NCBI RefSeq assembly: GCF_000213175.1
Contig: NW_009799103.1
Span: forward strand, 523,295 to 587,294
Reading direction: 5' to 3'
Source: Neurospora tetrasperma FGSC 2508
Lineage: Eukaryota; Ascomycota; Sordariomycetes; Sordariales; Sordariaceae
Length of the DNA stretch: 64,000 nucleotides
This document shows, in pieces, positions 24,401 through 34,408 of this stretch; position 1 is the stretch's first letter; each line of letters opens with the position of its first letter. Position numbers and translations under genes: made by a program. The notes below the pieces were generated by a model. The model was not told where the DNA came from. It made no database searches and saw nothing but the letters and a program-made list of their open reading frames with translations.

Positions 24401-26053
24401 AATTGTGCAAACAGACCATTGTAGGAGTAAAAGATGGGTGGATGATGTAATGGGTGGGAGGAATGGTGGTGTAAGTTTCGGTGAAGTAGGAAGGTGAGCA
24501 AGGTCACGAAGTAGAGTAAGTAAATCTAGGTAACGTAAGGTAGGTAGGGTCGGTGAGTGATCGTGTCACGGAGAAAAGGGAAAAGATTAGCGAACATACA
24601 AGAAAACCGTGTACATACCTACGAAGTTCACTATTATGAAAATATCATTTACCATCCATCCACCTGCCTGAGGTGAGTCCAATATATCATATGCCTGCCA
24701 TGTAGATATTGAGAAGAAGGATATCATTGTACAGCCATCCATGCGTCCATCCAACTATCGGTAGCGATGATCGAGTGTACAGGATCATAATGGATAGCTG
24801 TGGATATGTTCAAGTTAGAGCATACAAACCTATTCCGTGATCACTAGGTTCGATATTATCGCGGAGTGTCTCTCTCCGTACAACTTGGTGTACTTATAAA
24901 CTCACCATTCGTTGCTTGTTCATTGCTCCTTACTCGTGCCGTGTTGTTACAGTATTCCCTACCATGCTCATTGCTCACCATGCTTACTTAGGTACTTCAC
25001 CTAGTTCACCTAGTTCACCTACATCTAGTTCTACTTCACCTAGTTTACCTAGTTTACCTAGTTCATCTGTTTCATGTAGTTCATGTATTTCATCTAGTTC
25101 ATCTAGTTCACCATGCTCGCTGCTCACTGCTCACCGTGCTCACCTAGTTCATCTAGTTCATCTAGTTCATCTAGTTCATCTAGTTCATCTAGTTCATCTA
25201 GTTCATCTAGTTCATCTAGTTCATCTACTTCACCTATCTATTTCCTCTGGTGTCTTTAGTTCATCTACTTGACCTACTTTACCTAGTCCACCTAGTCCAC
25301 CTATCTAGTCCACCAATTTGTTTTACCGCGCCCACTATGATCCTGCTTTCCATAGGTATCCACTCATCTACCTGACCAATCCTTTGTCACCGGGAGGGCA
25401 GGCAGCTTGAAGTATCTATCTCTTTATCTACTCCTTTCCTCCCTCAAATACACATCCTTCCTACACTGTGACACGTATATATCTAACATCACCTATAGGT
25501 GTCCATGAATAAATCAAAGAACCAAAGAGGAGAGAGGGGGGGCTTTGGAACGTCAACTGATAGCCTGTCAATCCATTCGACTATGGGACGGAAAAACAAC
25601 CGAGAGAATCATACCAGCAAAAGTATCGGCTTAGCGATAGTGGTCGCCCGTCTCGATGATCCGTCAGCTCCTCAAGCTTGACAGTAAGGTGTGAAGTTGC
25701 TCTTTGTCCCATTTACTTGAGTATATCACCAACGAACGGGGTGACCTGATCCTCAAGGCGTCGTAACAACCAAAGAAAAAAAAAAAAAAAAAGGGTATAA
25801 AGAGAAAGGCATGGAGTTGTAGAAATAGGGTTGGCAACGTGAAATTTTATCATGGTATTCTCCTTTTTTTCCGCCTCGCCATCCTTCAGCTCCGCTAACC
25901 TAACAAAAAACCACCCCTCAGTTATTGATCCGCTTGATCTCCGCTACCTTCTTTTTCCCGAACAATACATGAGGTAGTCAGTTGTAAACGTGACAACCAC
26001 CACCACCCACCACTACTTACCTCACCTCCCCCATCCGTTATATGTACGCGCCT
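18490..26053. other. Gene-poor interval between convergent genes
   Basis: This 7.6-kb interval lies between the 3' ends of the PARG-like gene and sec24. Reading frames are short, overlap on both strands and match nothing recognised. It contains a pyrimidine-rich stretch at 23090-23160 with a CTG run, a 9-bp minisatellite at 24990-25315 and an A tract near 25776-25793. Such a distance between converging genes is more than two 3'UTRs need, so unannotated noncoding transcription is possible but unproven. Confidence 0.55.
24990..25315. repeat. Minisatellite of 9-bp TAGTTCATC units
   Basis: The core at 25145-25225 holds nine perfect tandem copies of TAGTTCATC. It is flanked on both sides by degenerate units (TAGTTCACC, TAGTTTACC, TACTTCACC, TAGTCCACC), giving an array of more than 300 bp. 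The period is a multiple of three, so one frame reads a His-Leu-Val string, but there is no sign that it is translated. Degenerate edges around a homogeneous core suggest ongoing slippage or unequal exchange in the centre. Confidence 0.92.
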
Positions 26054-29000
26054 TTACCAATACGCAGGCCTCAACCCCGTAAAACTTCCCAGCGCCGAGT
26101 GACTTTCGCCATCTTCCCTCTTACGTTGACCCGCGAGCTATATATTCCTCAAACGTCAGTACGCTACTCATTAATCACCCAAATAAGAGCGTTTTCAAGG
26201 AGAGGACGAGAACTCACCTCCAACTGCACCCCCTTATGGACATGCACCAACCAATCCACATAGCTCTGCGCCTCGTTATTCCGATCCTCCACCAACATGC
26301 GCGCAAACTCAAACTCGGCCCCGTCAATGCCCTGTCTAGCCAACTGGATCGTCAACCCCTTGCTGCCCCTCACTGTCCGCATATACTCAATGATATTCCT
26401 TGTCTGCGCATTCAAGTGCGTCTCCAGGACAGGGATCGTCGACGTGTACGGATCCAGCGACTGGAGCGTCGTCTTGTCCTCGCCAAACAGATCCTGAATG
26501 AGGGCGGGCGCGGTCTGCGCGTGCATCCAGAGGAGACAGACTTGGCCGTTGTCGACGAGGTAGACGCCGCCGGGCTCGACGCGGGCGAACGAGGCGCGCA
26601 GAGTCGAGGGCATGCGCAGGTGGCCCGTGGTGGCGTCGGGGTAGCCGTCTTCGGGCTGGAGGCTGTGCAGCGGGATGATGCGCGGGTAGAGATAGAGGGA
26701 GAGCTCGCGGGCGCCCATGGACCGGATGAGACGCATGTCGTGCACCCGACGGTCTGTGGTCTCGTTGCCGCCCTTGAAGGCGCGGCACTTCAGCATGCCC
26801 AACACGTACATGGTGAACTCCTTGAGACGCTCGGGCATGACGAGCTGTTGGGGCGGGTGAGGCACGGCGAGGTGGTTCTTGCGGTAGAGGGCAAGGATGT
26901 CGATGGTCTTTTCGGTGAGAGAGGAGCGGACTTCCTTGAGGTTGGCGCTGGTGGTGGAGAGCTTCGTGCTGGCTTCCTTGGCCAGGATCGAGACAATGGC
27001 GTCCTGGTCGATGAACTTGATGCAGTCGCGCGCTAGGTCAGAGACGCCGGCGATGACGTTGATGCAGCGCACGCGACGCTGGCCCGAAGCGGTGGTATAG
27101 AGCAAGGCAGCCTGGAAGTGTGCGTCCAGCTTGGAGTCGAGCTTGCCGTCGTAGCCAAAGGTGACGGCCAGAGCCTTGTCAGCGTCGATGACGCCAATTT
27201 CGAGGTCGGCGCCAAAGGTGTGCTGGATGAAGTTGCCGTGGTAGGCGTTCACTTGGAGGCCGTTGGAGCAGCGGACCTTCATAAGGGCTGCGTAGCCCGT
27301 CTCGCGCCTGACTGCGTGGTGGATTTCCAGGGAGAGCTTGGTGCTATCTCGCTGGACGACAAAGTTGGGGTAGAAGAAGGTCTCGCCACCGGTCGTAGAG
27401 GAGACATGGCCAATAGTAGCAATATCCAAGTAGCCGCCAGATGGCGAAGCCATGAAGAAATCGGCACCAACACCCAGAGAAACCATCTTCTCGGCCAGTT
27501 TCCTCCAGCCAGGGTGCTCGGTAGTGAAGAGCTTCTTGTCAGGCTCTCCACCCGGGTGCTTGCCGTCGTCTCTCATAAAGAGACGGCCAGGACCCCAGGT
27601 GGGCAAAGCCGCAAGGGAGCAAAAGACCTTGCCGCCCGTCTTTTCAAGCGCAGCAACAGCCGCGTTCAGTGCGGACAGCAGGGCTGGCTCAGGGTTCTTG
27701 ATGTTGGAGAACATCTGGGGCAAGCGCGTCAAGAGCGAGCTAATGACAGCCTTGGACTCGTAGGGGTCCACAAAGAGACCATCGCTCAGGGGCAGGAAGG
27801 GGTCCTCGATGTCGGGCATCACGATCATCTGGGCCTGCTCGAGCGCAGGGCTGACATTGTAAAAGTGAATCTCCTGGTCAAAGGTGACGAAGCCAACCTT
27901 GGCACCGGCGGGAATCTTCCTCTTTGGCTCTCCAGTCTCGTCCTGGTCCTCGCCTTCCTCCGAGCCACCGTACAGAGCACTCAAGATACCTTCGCAGAAA
28001 GACTCGAGGAAGCCCTTGTTGTAAGACTCTTGAGTAACATCAATAACGAAGAGGTAGCGCATGCCGACGGGTTCCTTGGTCCAGTACTCCTTGGGAACAA
28101 CAAACTCGACGGTTCCGCGGGTCAGCTCGGGGCGCTGGTCGCGATCAACGCGGACGCCCTGGGGGCTAAGAGCGCAAAAGTACTCGGGAGGGGTATCATT
28201 AGCATAGGTACAAAGGTTGCAGACGAACTTGTTGCCGCCGGCCTTGAACATCATGAAGGGGTTCATATAAGCTCTGCACCTGTGGCAGCGTGGCGGGCCC
28301 TGTTCGCCAAAGTCCAGGACGGGGATGGGCAGCTCGCCAGGCTGGGTCTCGGCCAGGGGCTGGAGAAGAAGACCCAGGGGCAAGCCGGTGCTCTTGAGAC
28401 CCTCTGCGCTTGCCGGCAGGTTGGTCATGGTGAGACGGGCAAACTTGGGCGACGAGTTGCCCTGGTCGAGGGCAACGAAGGACGTGACAGCCGGGGGTGG
28501 GACGAGGCGCTCAAAGGTTGGGTATACGTTGGTGTGGAAGTAAGGCTGGACAGCGTCGCGAGAAAGGGGCACGCTGGGGGTATCGTCTGGCGAAGGCTTG
28601 CCGCCCTGAGGACCGCCGGCAGCAAAGACACCGGAGCCAACACCCTGGGTAGCGTCCCTTGCGGCGAAGTCGGCGGCAGAGGTTGGGACGGGGCCGAAAG
28701 CTGGGCTGGCGGGCATGGGGAACTGGCCATGGCCCGGACCTGGTATCCTGCCGGCGAGGGAGGGGTCGGCGTTGAGGAACTGGGTTGCAGGTATCCCGGC
28801 GGGGGGCATGCCGTTGAAGGGCTGGGACGAGCCGGCGGGGGCCTCGACCGTGTGGAAAGCATGGCGGTCCTTCTTTTTCTTTCTCCCGTGGTGATCGGCA
28901 CCAGCGCCAGCACCCAGAGACATGCCACCCATCTGCGCAGCCAAGCCTACATCATCCATTGGCGACACGGGAGAATGCGCGGGAGGGGCGCCGTAGGGAG

Positions 29001-29262
29001 AGGGAGCACCGTATTGTTGTTGTTGTTGTTGTTGCTGGCCGTATTCCTGACCGTACTGCTGCTGGCCGTACTGCTGACCATACTGCTGACCATACTGCTG
29101 CTGCTGCTGACCGGGAGCATTGTACTCGGCGCCAGGGTGATATGGGTTCGGGGCAACTGGCGGTTGGAACTGGGGAGGCGCCGGTTGTGAGGTGCGGTTG
29201 GGATCGTTGGGGTCGAGGGTCTCCCCCTGACCGAGGGCGTGGTACATGGTGTAGTCGGCCAT
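26054..29262 (-). CDS. sec24: Sec24, COPII cargo-binding coat subunit
   Basis: Sec24 pairs with Sec23 in the inner COPII coat and selects cargo at endoplasmic reticulum exit sites. The long exon 29262-26218 is joined to a short last exon 26137-26054 through an 80-nt intron (donor GTGAGT, TACTGAC branch, TATAG acceptor), giving 1042 aa. Domain order: a Pro/Gln/Gly/Tyr-rich disordered N-terminus with a Gln-rich block at about 51-85; a zinc finger with Cys326, Cys329, Cys348 and Cys351; a vWA-like trunk beginning at YLFVIDVTQESYNKGF; then beta-sandwich, helical and gelsolin-like regions to the C-terminus. The start codon sits in a good context (AACATGGCC). The long exon alone would read into the intron and stop at 26164; the spliced end, GSFTGLRPAYW, looks like genuine coding sequence. 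The last exon is inferred. It shares its upstream region with cft2. Confidence 0.93.
28999..29115 (-). repeat. Coding CAG/CAA repeat in sec24
   Basis: Triplet-rich stretch that encodes the Gln/Gly/Tyr block near the N-terminus of Sec24. It keeps frame as expected for a coding microsatellite and is a likely site of length variation between strains. Confidence 0.75.
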
Positions 29263-30283
29263 GTTTGGTTTCTGGGAAGGTTGTATTAGGACTAGTATGT
29301 CACCGTCGTCGTCGTCGTCGTCGTCGAGTGGTGTTGTTGTTCGTGGTCGCTGTTGTCGTCGTCGTATATACGTGTGTGCTACGGTATTATGGAAGATAGG
29401 GGGGCTGCTCTCGGACGAGGGAGCTTGATCGAGATCGGTCGGGTCGGGGTCGTGGTCAAGGCCGGGAAGAGCAAAAAGCGGAAGGACGGTCGTTATCGGA
29501 GTTTGTTTTTGTTGTTGTTGTTGATCATGCCCAGCAGCAGATGTGTCTATGTCGTCGAAGCATCACCGCATACTAAGGTACATGGAAGTGGAAGTTTGTT
29601 GTTAGTGGTTGAGGCCTGGGGATCGGAGTGGCAGAGGATATAAACTGGGCGACAGTGGTTGCTTCCCCCGGTGGAGGTTATCTGGCTCTATCGGGACCGC
29701 TCCAGTCCAGTGTCACCATGGATGTCGAGCTGTCCTTTTCTCGTTTCCATGCGCAAGGCAGCCCGGGGCCCAGCCAAAAGTGGGGCCGCGATGCTGCCGT
29801 GTCAATCGCCGGGTGTGTCAGTCCACTGAACAACAGCGCATGTGCCCCCCAAGCTGCCCCTGGAAGTAGGTAGGTACACTAGAAGTGGAAGCAAGGGAAT
29901 GCAGGTCCGACAACGCCTTTGGTTTGAGGAAGCTTTGCCGGCTGTCAGCCAATCACATCGGCACTTGGCAGCCAGCTGTGACCTATTTTCCATTCAAGAG
30001 GTACCTCTACCTCTACTTAGTGCTGCACTACCTAGGAACCCCCCCTGAATGGTCCAATTGGGCCCTGTAACCGCATCTCTGTAAACCGCCAATCCAGCAT
30101 GGGTCAACAGAGCCTCTTGCACTTCAACGTCCCGTCGCGAAACAACAAACTCCACTAACAAAACATCATCACATTTCCATACTACATCATTCCAGTCGGA
30201 CACCCACCCCCGGTCTGATGGAGTTCTTGGGCGACTCCCACGCTTACCATCACAGGTAGTTCGACAACAAAATCAAACAAACA
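29263..30283. promoter_or_regulatory. Shared upstream region of sec24 and cft2
   Basis: A 1.0-kb bidirectional intergenic region between head-to-head genes. Next to sec24 it contains GTC/GTT triplet repeats (29300-29360). Next to cft2 it contains a short upstream ORF. Repeated TACCTC/TACCTA words occur at 29868-30035. No TATA box is obvious on either side. Confidence 0.6.
30218..30259 (+). promoter_or_regulatory. Upstream ORF in the cft2 leader
   Basis: An ATG at 30218 opens a 13-codon frame (MEFLGDSHAYHHR) that stops at 30257-30259, 24 nt before the cft2 start codon. If the leader begins upstream of 30218 and is not spliced here, ribosomes meet this uORF first. The sequence CATCACAG just before the stop could also be a 3' splice site, which would remove the uORF. 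Confidence 0.4.
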
Positions 30284-33200
30284 ATGTTCAGCTTCTGCCC
30301 TCTCCAGGGCGCCCTCTCCGACTCGTCAGCCTCCCAGTCGCTGCTGGAGCTCGACGGCGGCGTCAAGATCCTCATCGATGTCGGCTGGGACGAGACCTTT
30401 GACGTCGAAAAGCTCAAGGAGCTCGGCAAACAAGCACCGACTCTGTCCCTCATCCTCCTCACCCACGCCACCGTCCCCCATCTGGCCGCCTACGCCCACT
30501 GCTGCAAGCACTTCCCACCCTTCCAGCGCATTCCCGTCTATGCGACGCGCCCCGTCATTGATCTCGGCCGTACCCTGACGCAGGATCTCTATGCCTCGAC
30601 ACCCCTGGCTGCCACCACCATATCATCGGCCTCGCTCGCCGAAGTGTCGTATGCCTCGGGATACTCCCAGGCCGCCTCCGCCGAAAACACCTTCCTCCTC
30701 CAGCCACCCACTCCCGAGGAGATCACAAAGTACTTCTCTCTAATCCAGCCTTTAAAGTACTCTCAGCCACATCAACCGCTGCCGTCGCCCTTCTCCCCGC
30801 CTCTGAACGGACTCACCATTACCGCCTACAACTCGGGCCGCACCCTCGGAGGAACCATATGGCACATTCAGCATGGCTTGGAGTCGATTGTCTACGCCGT
30901 CGACTGGAACCAGGCCCGTGAGAACGTGTTTGCCGGCGCTGCTTGGTTAGGTGGAAACCATGGTGGTGCCGGAGGTACACAGGTGATTGAGCAGCTGCGC
31001 AAGCCAACCGCCCTAGTATGCAGCAGTCGTACTCCAGACGCCGCCCTACCGCGTGCCAAGCGTGATGAACAACTTATGGAGTCAATCAAGCTGTGTATTG
31101 CCAGAGGTGGTACCGTCCTTATCCCCGTCGACTCGAGCGCCAGAGTATTAGAGCTATCATACCTTCTCGAGCACGCCTGGAGAAAAGAGGTCGCCAAGGA
31201 CAATGACGTCTTCAAATCCGCCAAGCTGTTCCTTGCCGGACGCACCATCAGCAGCACCATGAAGAATGCCAGGAGTATGCTGGAGTGGATGGACGACAGC
31301 ATCATCAGAGAGTTTGAAGCCTTTGCGGATGAATCGAGGAGGAATAACAGGAGGGATGAGGGTAATCACCAGACAGGGCCAGGACCATTCGACTTCAAAT
31401 ACTTGAGGCTACTTGAGCGCAAGGCACAGATCGACAAGATCCTGCAACAGTCGGACGATGCCGAACCAAGAGCCAAGGTTATTCTCGCCAGCGACACGAG
31501 CCTGGACTGGGGTTTCTCCAAGGATATCCTCAAGTCCATTGCCGCTGATGCGCGCAACTTGGTCATTCTAACGGAAAAGCCCAACTTGGAGCCGAACCAA
31601 AAACCATCTATTTCGAGGACACTATGGGAGTGGTGGAAAGAGAGGAGGGACGGTGTGGCGACAGAACGCACAAGCAACGGTGACACATTCGAGCAGGTCT
31701 ATGCCGGTAACCGCGAGTTGGAGATTGAAACCGCCGAACGAAAGGGGCTTGAAGGTGATGAGCTGAACGTGTATCAACAATGGCTGGCAACCCAACGGCA
31801 GCTACAAGCTACCCTACAGAGCGGTGGCACCAATCTATTAGAAGCACCGGGAGACGTCCTTGACGACGCTGATTCCGACACCGATAGCGAGTCAGAAGGC
31901 TCCGATACGGAGCAACAAGGAAAGGCTCTAAATATCGCAAACACAATGGCCCAAGCAAGTCGTAAGAAGGTAGTATTGAGGGACGAGGACCTTGGTGTCA
32001 CCATCCTCATCAAGAAAGAAAACGTCTACGACTTCAATGTCCGCGGCACCAAGGGCAGAGACCGCATGTTCCCCGTCGCCATGCGTAGGAGACGTGCCGA
32101 CGAATTTGGCGAACTCATCCGACCCGAAGACTACCTCCGCGCTGAGGAACGCGAAGACGCCGAGAACCAAGAAGCCGGCCAAGTAAACGCCAACAACCAA
32201 GAGCCCGAAGGCCTTGGCAAGAAGCGCAAGTGGGAAGACATCGGCACCGCCGGCAGAGGCAGAGGCGGCGCGGGGCCCAACAAACGTCCCCACCACCACG
32301 ACCGCCGTCGCCTTTCCGCAGGCGAAGCCGACGCTGCTCCCTTTTCCGAGAACGGCCCAGCGGGCGATGACCTCTCCGATCTCGAAGACGAAGAGGACGA
32401 GACCCTCAACGGCCCCGCCAAGCTGGTAGTCACCAAGGAAACTATTCCCGTCCGTCTGCGGATTGCCTTTGTTGACTTCAGCGGCCTCCACGATAAGCGC
32501 AGCTTGACCATGCTCATCCCGCTCATCCAGCCGCGCAAGCTGGTCCTCGTCGCCGGCGGCAAAGACGAGACCTTGGCCCTGGCCTCGGACGTCAAGAAGT
32601 TGCTCACCGCCCAATCCACTGGTACCGAGTCCGCCATCGAGGTGCTCACCCCCGCAGTGGGCACAACCGTTGACGCCTCGGTCGACACCAACGCCTGGGT
32701 CCTGAAACTAGCCGACCCGCTCGTCAAGGGCCTCAAATGGCAGAACGTGCGCGGTCTGGGAATCGTCACTGTCACCGGTCTGCTACTCCCCGGAGGCAAA
32801 TTCCAGCCGATCGAGGTGGGCGATGGCGATGGCGATGCAGCAAAGCGCCAGAAACTAGAAGACTCTTCGGAAACTCCAACAACTTCCACCGCCCTGGTAA
32901 AAGCCGGCACCAACACCTCCCCCACCACCGCCTCCCTCCCCACACTGGACCTCGTCCCGCCAACTCTGGCCTCCTCGTTACGTTCACAAGCCGCCCAACC
33001 TCTACACGTAGGCGAACTACGTCTCGCCGACTTGCGTCGGGCCATGCTAAGCGCAGGCCACAAGGCCGAGTTCAGGGGAGAAGGAACGCTGTTGATTGAC
33101 GATGTGGTGGTTGTGCGCAAATCAACAGCTCAGGGAGGCAGGATCGAGTTGGAGAGCGTGGGGTTGCCGAGTGATACCATGCCGGGCACGACGAGTGGTG

Positions 33201-33292
33201 GATTGTTGGATGCGGCCATGAAAGTGGGTGGCACGTTCTATGCGGTTAAGAAGAAGATTTATGAGGGCTTGGCTGTTGTTGCTGGGGCTTGA
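30284..33292 (+). CDS. cft2: Cft2/CPSF100, pre-mRNA 3' end processing subunit
   Basis: Structural partner of the CPSF73/Ysh1 endonuclease in the nuclear cleavage and polyadenylation complex. A single exon encodes 1002 aa. It has a metallo-beta-lactamase fold followed by a beta-CASP domain and the Cft2 C-terminal region. At residues 60-66 the sequence is THATVPH, where active nucleases carry HxHxDH. The missing second His and Asp are the known hallmark of this catalytically inactive subunit, not damage. The lactamase core continues through GRTLGGTIWHI and VYAVDWNQARENV, and the beta-CASP part through GGTVLIPVDSSARVLEL. Acidic linkers follow (about 525-545 and 695-715), with a basic motif GKKRKWED that may act as a nuclear localisation signal. 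The start is the first ATG of the frame, close behind a small upstream ORF. Identity is secure. Confidence 0.95.
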   Translation: MFSFCPLQGALSDSSASQSLLELDGGVKILIDVGWDETFDVEKLKELGKQAPTLSLILLTHATVPHLAAYAHCCKHFPPFQRIPVYATRPVIDLGRTLTQDLYASTPLAATTISSASLAEVSYASGYSQAASAENTFLLQPPTPEEITKYFSLIQPLKYSQPHQPLPSPFSPPLNGLTITAYNSGRTLGGTIWHIQHGLESIVYAVDWNQARENVFAGAAWLGGNHGGAGGTQVIEQLRKPTALVCSSRTPDAALPRAKRDEQLMESIKLCIARGGTVLIPVDSSARVLELSYLLEHAWRKEVAKDNDVFKSAKLFLAGRTISSTMKNARSMLEWMDDSIIREFEAFADESRRNNRRDEGNHQTGPGPFDFKYLRLLERKAQIDKILQQSDDAEPRAKVILASDTSLDWGFSKDILKSIAADARNLVILTEKPNLEPNQKPSISRTLWEWWKERRDGVATERTSNGDTFEQVYAGNRELEIETAERKGLEGDELNVYQQWLATQRQLQATLQSGGTNLLEAPGDVLDDADSDTDSESEGSDTEQQGKALNIANTMAQASRKKVVLRDEDLGVTILIKKENVYDFNVRGTKGRDRMFPVAMRRRRADEFGELIRPEDYLRAEEREDAENQEAGQVNANNQEPEGLGKKRKWEDIGTAGRGRGGAGPNKRPHHHDRRRLSAGEADAAPFSENGPAGDDLSDLEDEEDETLNGPAKLVVTKETIPVRLRIAFVDFSGLHDKRSLTMLIPLIQPRKLVLVAGGKDETLALASDVKKLLTAQSTGTESAIEVLTPAVGTTVDASVDTNAWVLKLADPLVKGLKWQNVRGLGIVTVTGLLLPGGKFQPIEVGDGDGDAAKRQKLEDSSETPTTSTALVKAGTNTSPTTASLPTLDLVPPTLASSLRSQAAQPLHVGELRLADLRRAMLSAGHKAEFRGEGTLLIDDVVVVRKSTAQGGRIELESVGLPSDTMPGTTSGGLLDAAMKVGGTFYAVKKKIYEGLAVVAGA

Positions 33293-34408
33293 GGGGTGGT
33301 GAGAGATATGGGAAGGTATCGTGATGGGAAGCACGTGTGGGAAGCAGGTATGGGAATGCCGGCGTGAATTGGGATTTTGGTTGGGTTGTAATTGATTGTG
33401 TATACGAATGTGAGTTCATCACGATGGATAAAATGGCCTCGCTGGTAAGGGGGCCCTAACTGGTGTTTTTTCTATTCTTTTGTCATGCAGTGTCGCTGAA
33501 AGCGGCATGAGACAACTCTGCTCTTGCTGGGTCAGTGACAGCGAGAACGTGGCTGACTACCATAGGACCACACACCAATTCAAGACTTGAGTCACTGCAC
33601 TGCACTCTTCATCATCACTGAATATTTCCCCCCTTGCTAGATAGACAGAGGTACGTAGGCCTTTGTTGACGAGACTGAGACTTTTTTTATTCAATGAGTG
33701 ATTGCCAGGCACGAGGAATCAAAGGCTCAATCGGAGACATGTGTAGGCCTACAGCATTCCACTGATAACCACCACGAGGAACATCAACAAAACAACAACC
33801 AGGGTCAACACTTCACCGGTGCGTAATGGTCTCGGTATCACACCCAGTTATATTTGATTGGACTTGAATCCGATATTCAGGGCAAGGTTCCATTTGGAGT
33901 CGCTTGCAGCATCTGCTCCTCCCCTCCATTTCTCGGAAGTAATAGGTACACTGCATGGCACCATCTCGGCTTCCATTTACGCCGGCTTCAATTGTAGGAA
34001 GAGCTCTGGGGGTTGTCTGGTCTTCCAAGGCCCTGGAAGTTCATTCATTGGTGGTGAAGTCGAACTGAGACAGGAGCAACTCAAATATATCATCAACCTG
34101 AGATGACGTAATCCCTCTCTTTCCTCCAAGATTCTAGATCTCAGCTTCACTTTTTCTTTTGACTTTGCCTCTCACTGCACTTACTTACGTCTCTGACAGC
34201 CGCAGTGCATCGTCATGTCTCACAACCTTCGTTTTGGATTCTCTTGTTGTTGGTACAGCTGGCCTGTTAACCAAGTAACCGGCTTGTACATATCCCCAGC
34301 GGTCACCGTGCCTCTCGTTCGTTTCGTTCTCGGCCAACTTGTATGACAGTCATTGCTTTCTACCACCCATTCTCCTATGCAGAGGGACAAAAGACAACTT
34401 TGTTGAGG
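33293..34408. other. Intergenic region between cft2 and the GH17 gene
   Basis: A 1.1-kb interval between two plus-strand genes, holding the cft2 3' end and the GH17 promoter. An in-frame ATG at 34343 would add 22 residues before the GH17 signal peptide; it is judged not to be the start. No other gene is seen. Confidence 0.6.

Noticed and set aside
24916-25272. 118-codon frame with a His-Leu-Val repeat
   Set aside because: Produced by the 9-bp minisatellite; repeat period is a multiple of three so any frame stays open.
27118-29190. Plus-strand frame of 690 codons antisense to sec24
   Set aside because: Shadow frame caused by C-ending codons and Gln repeats in sec24; no domain.
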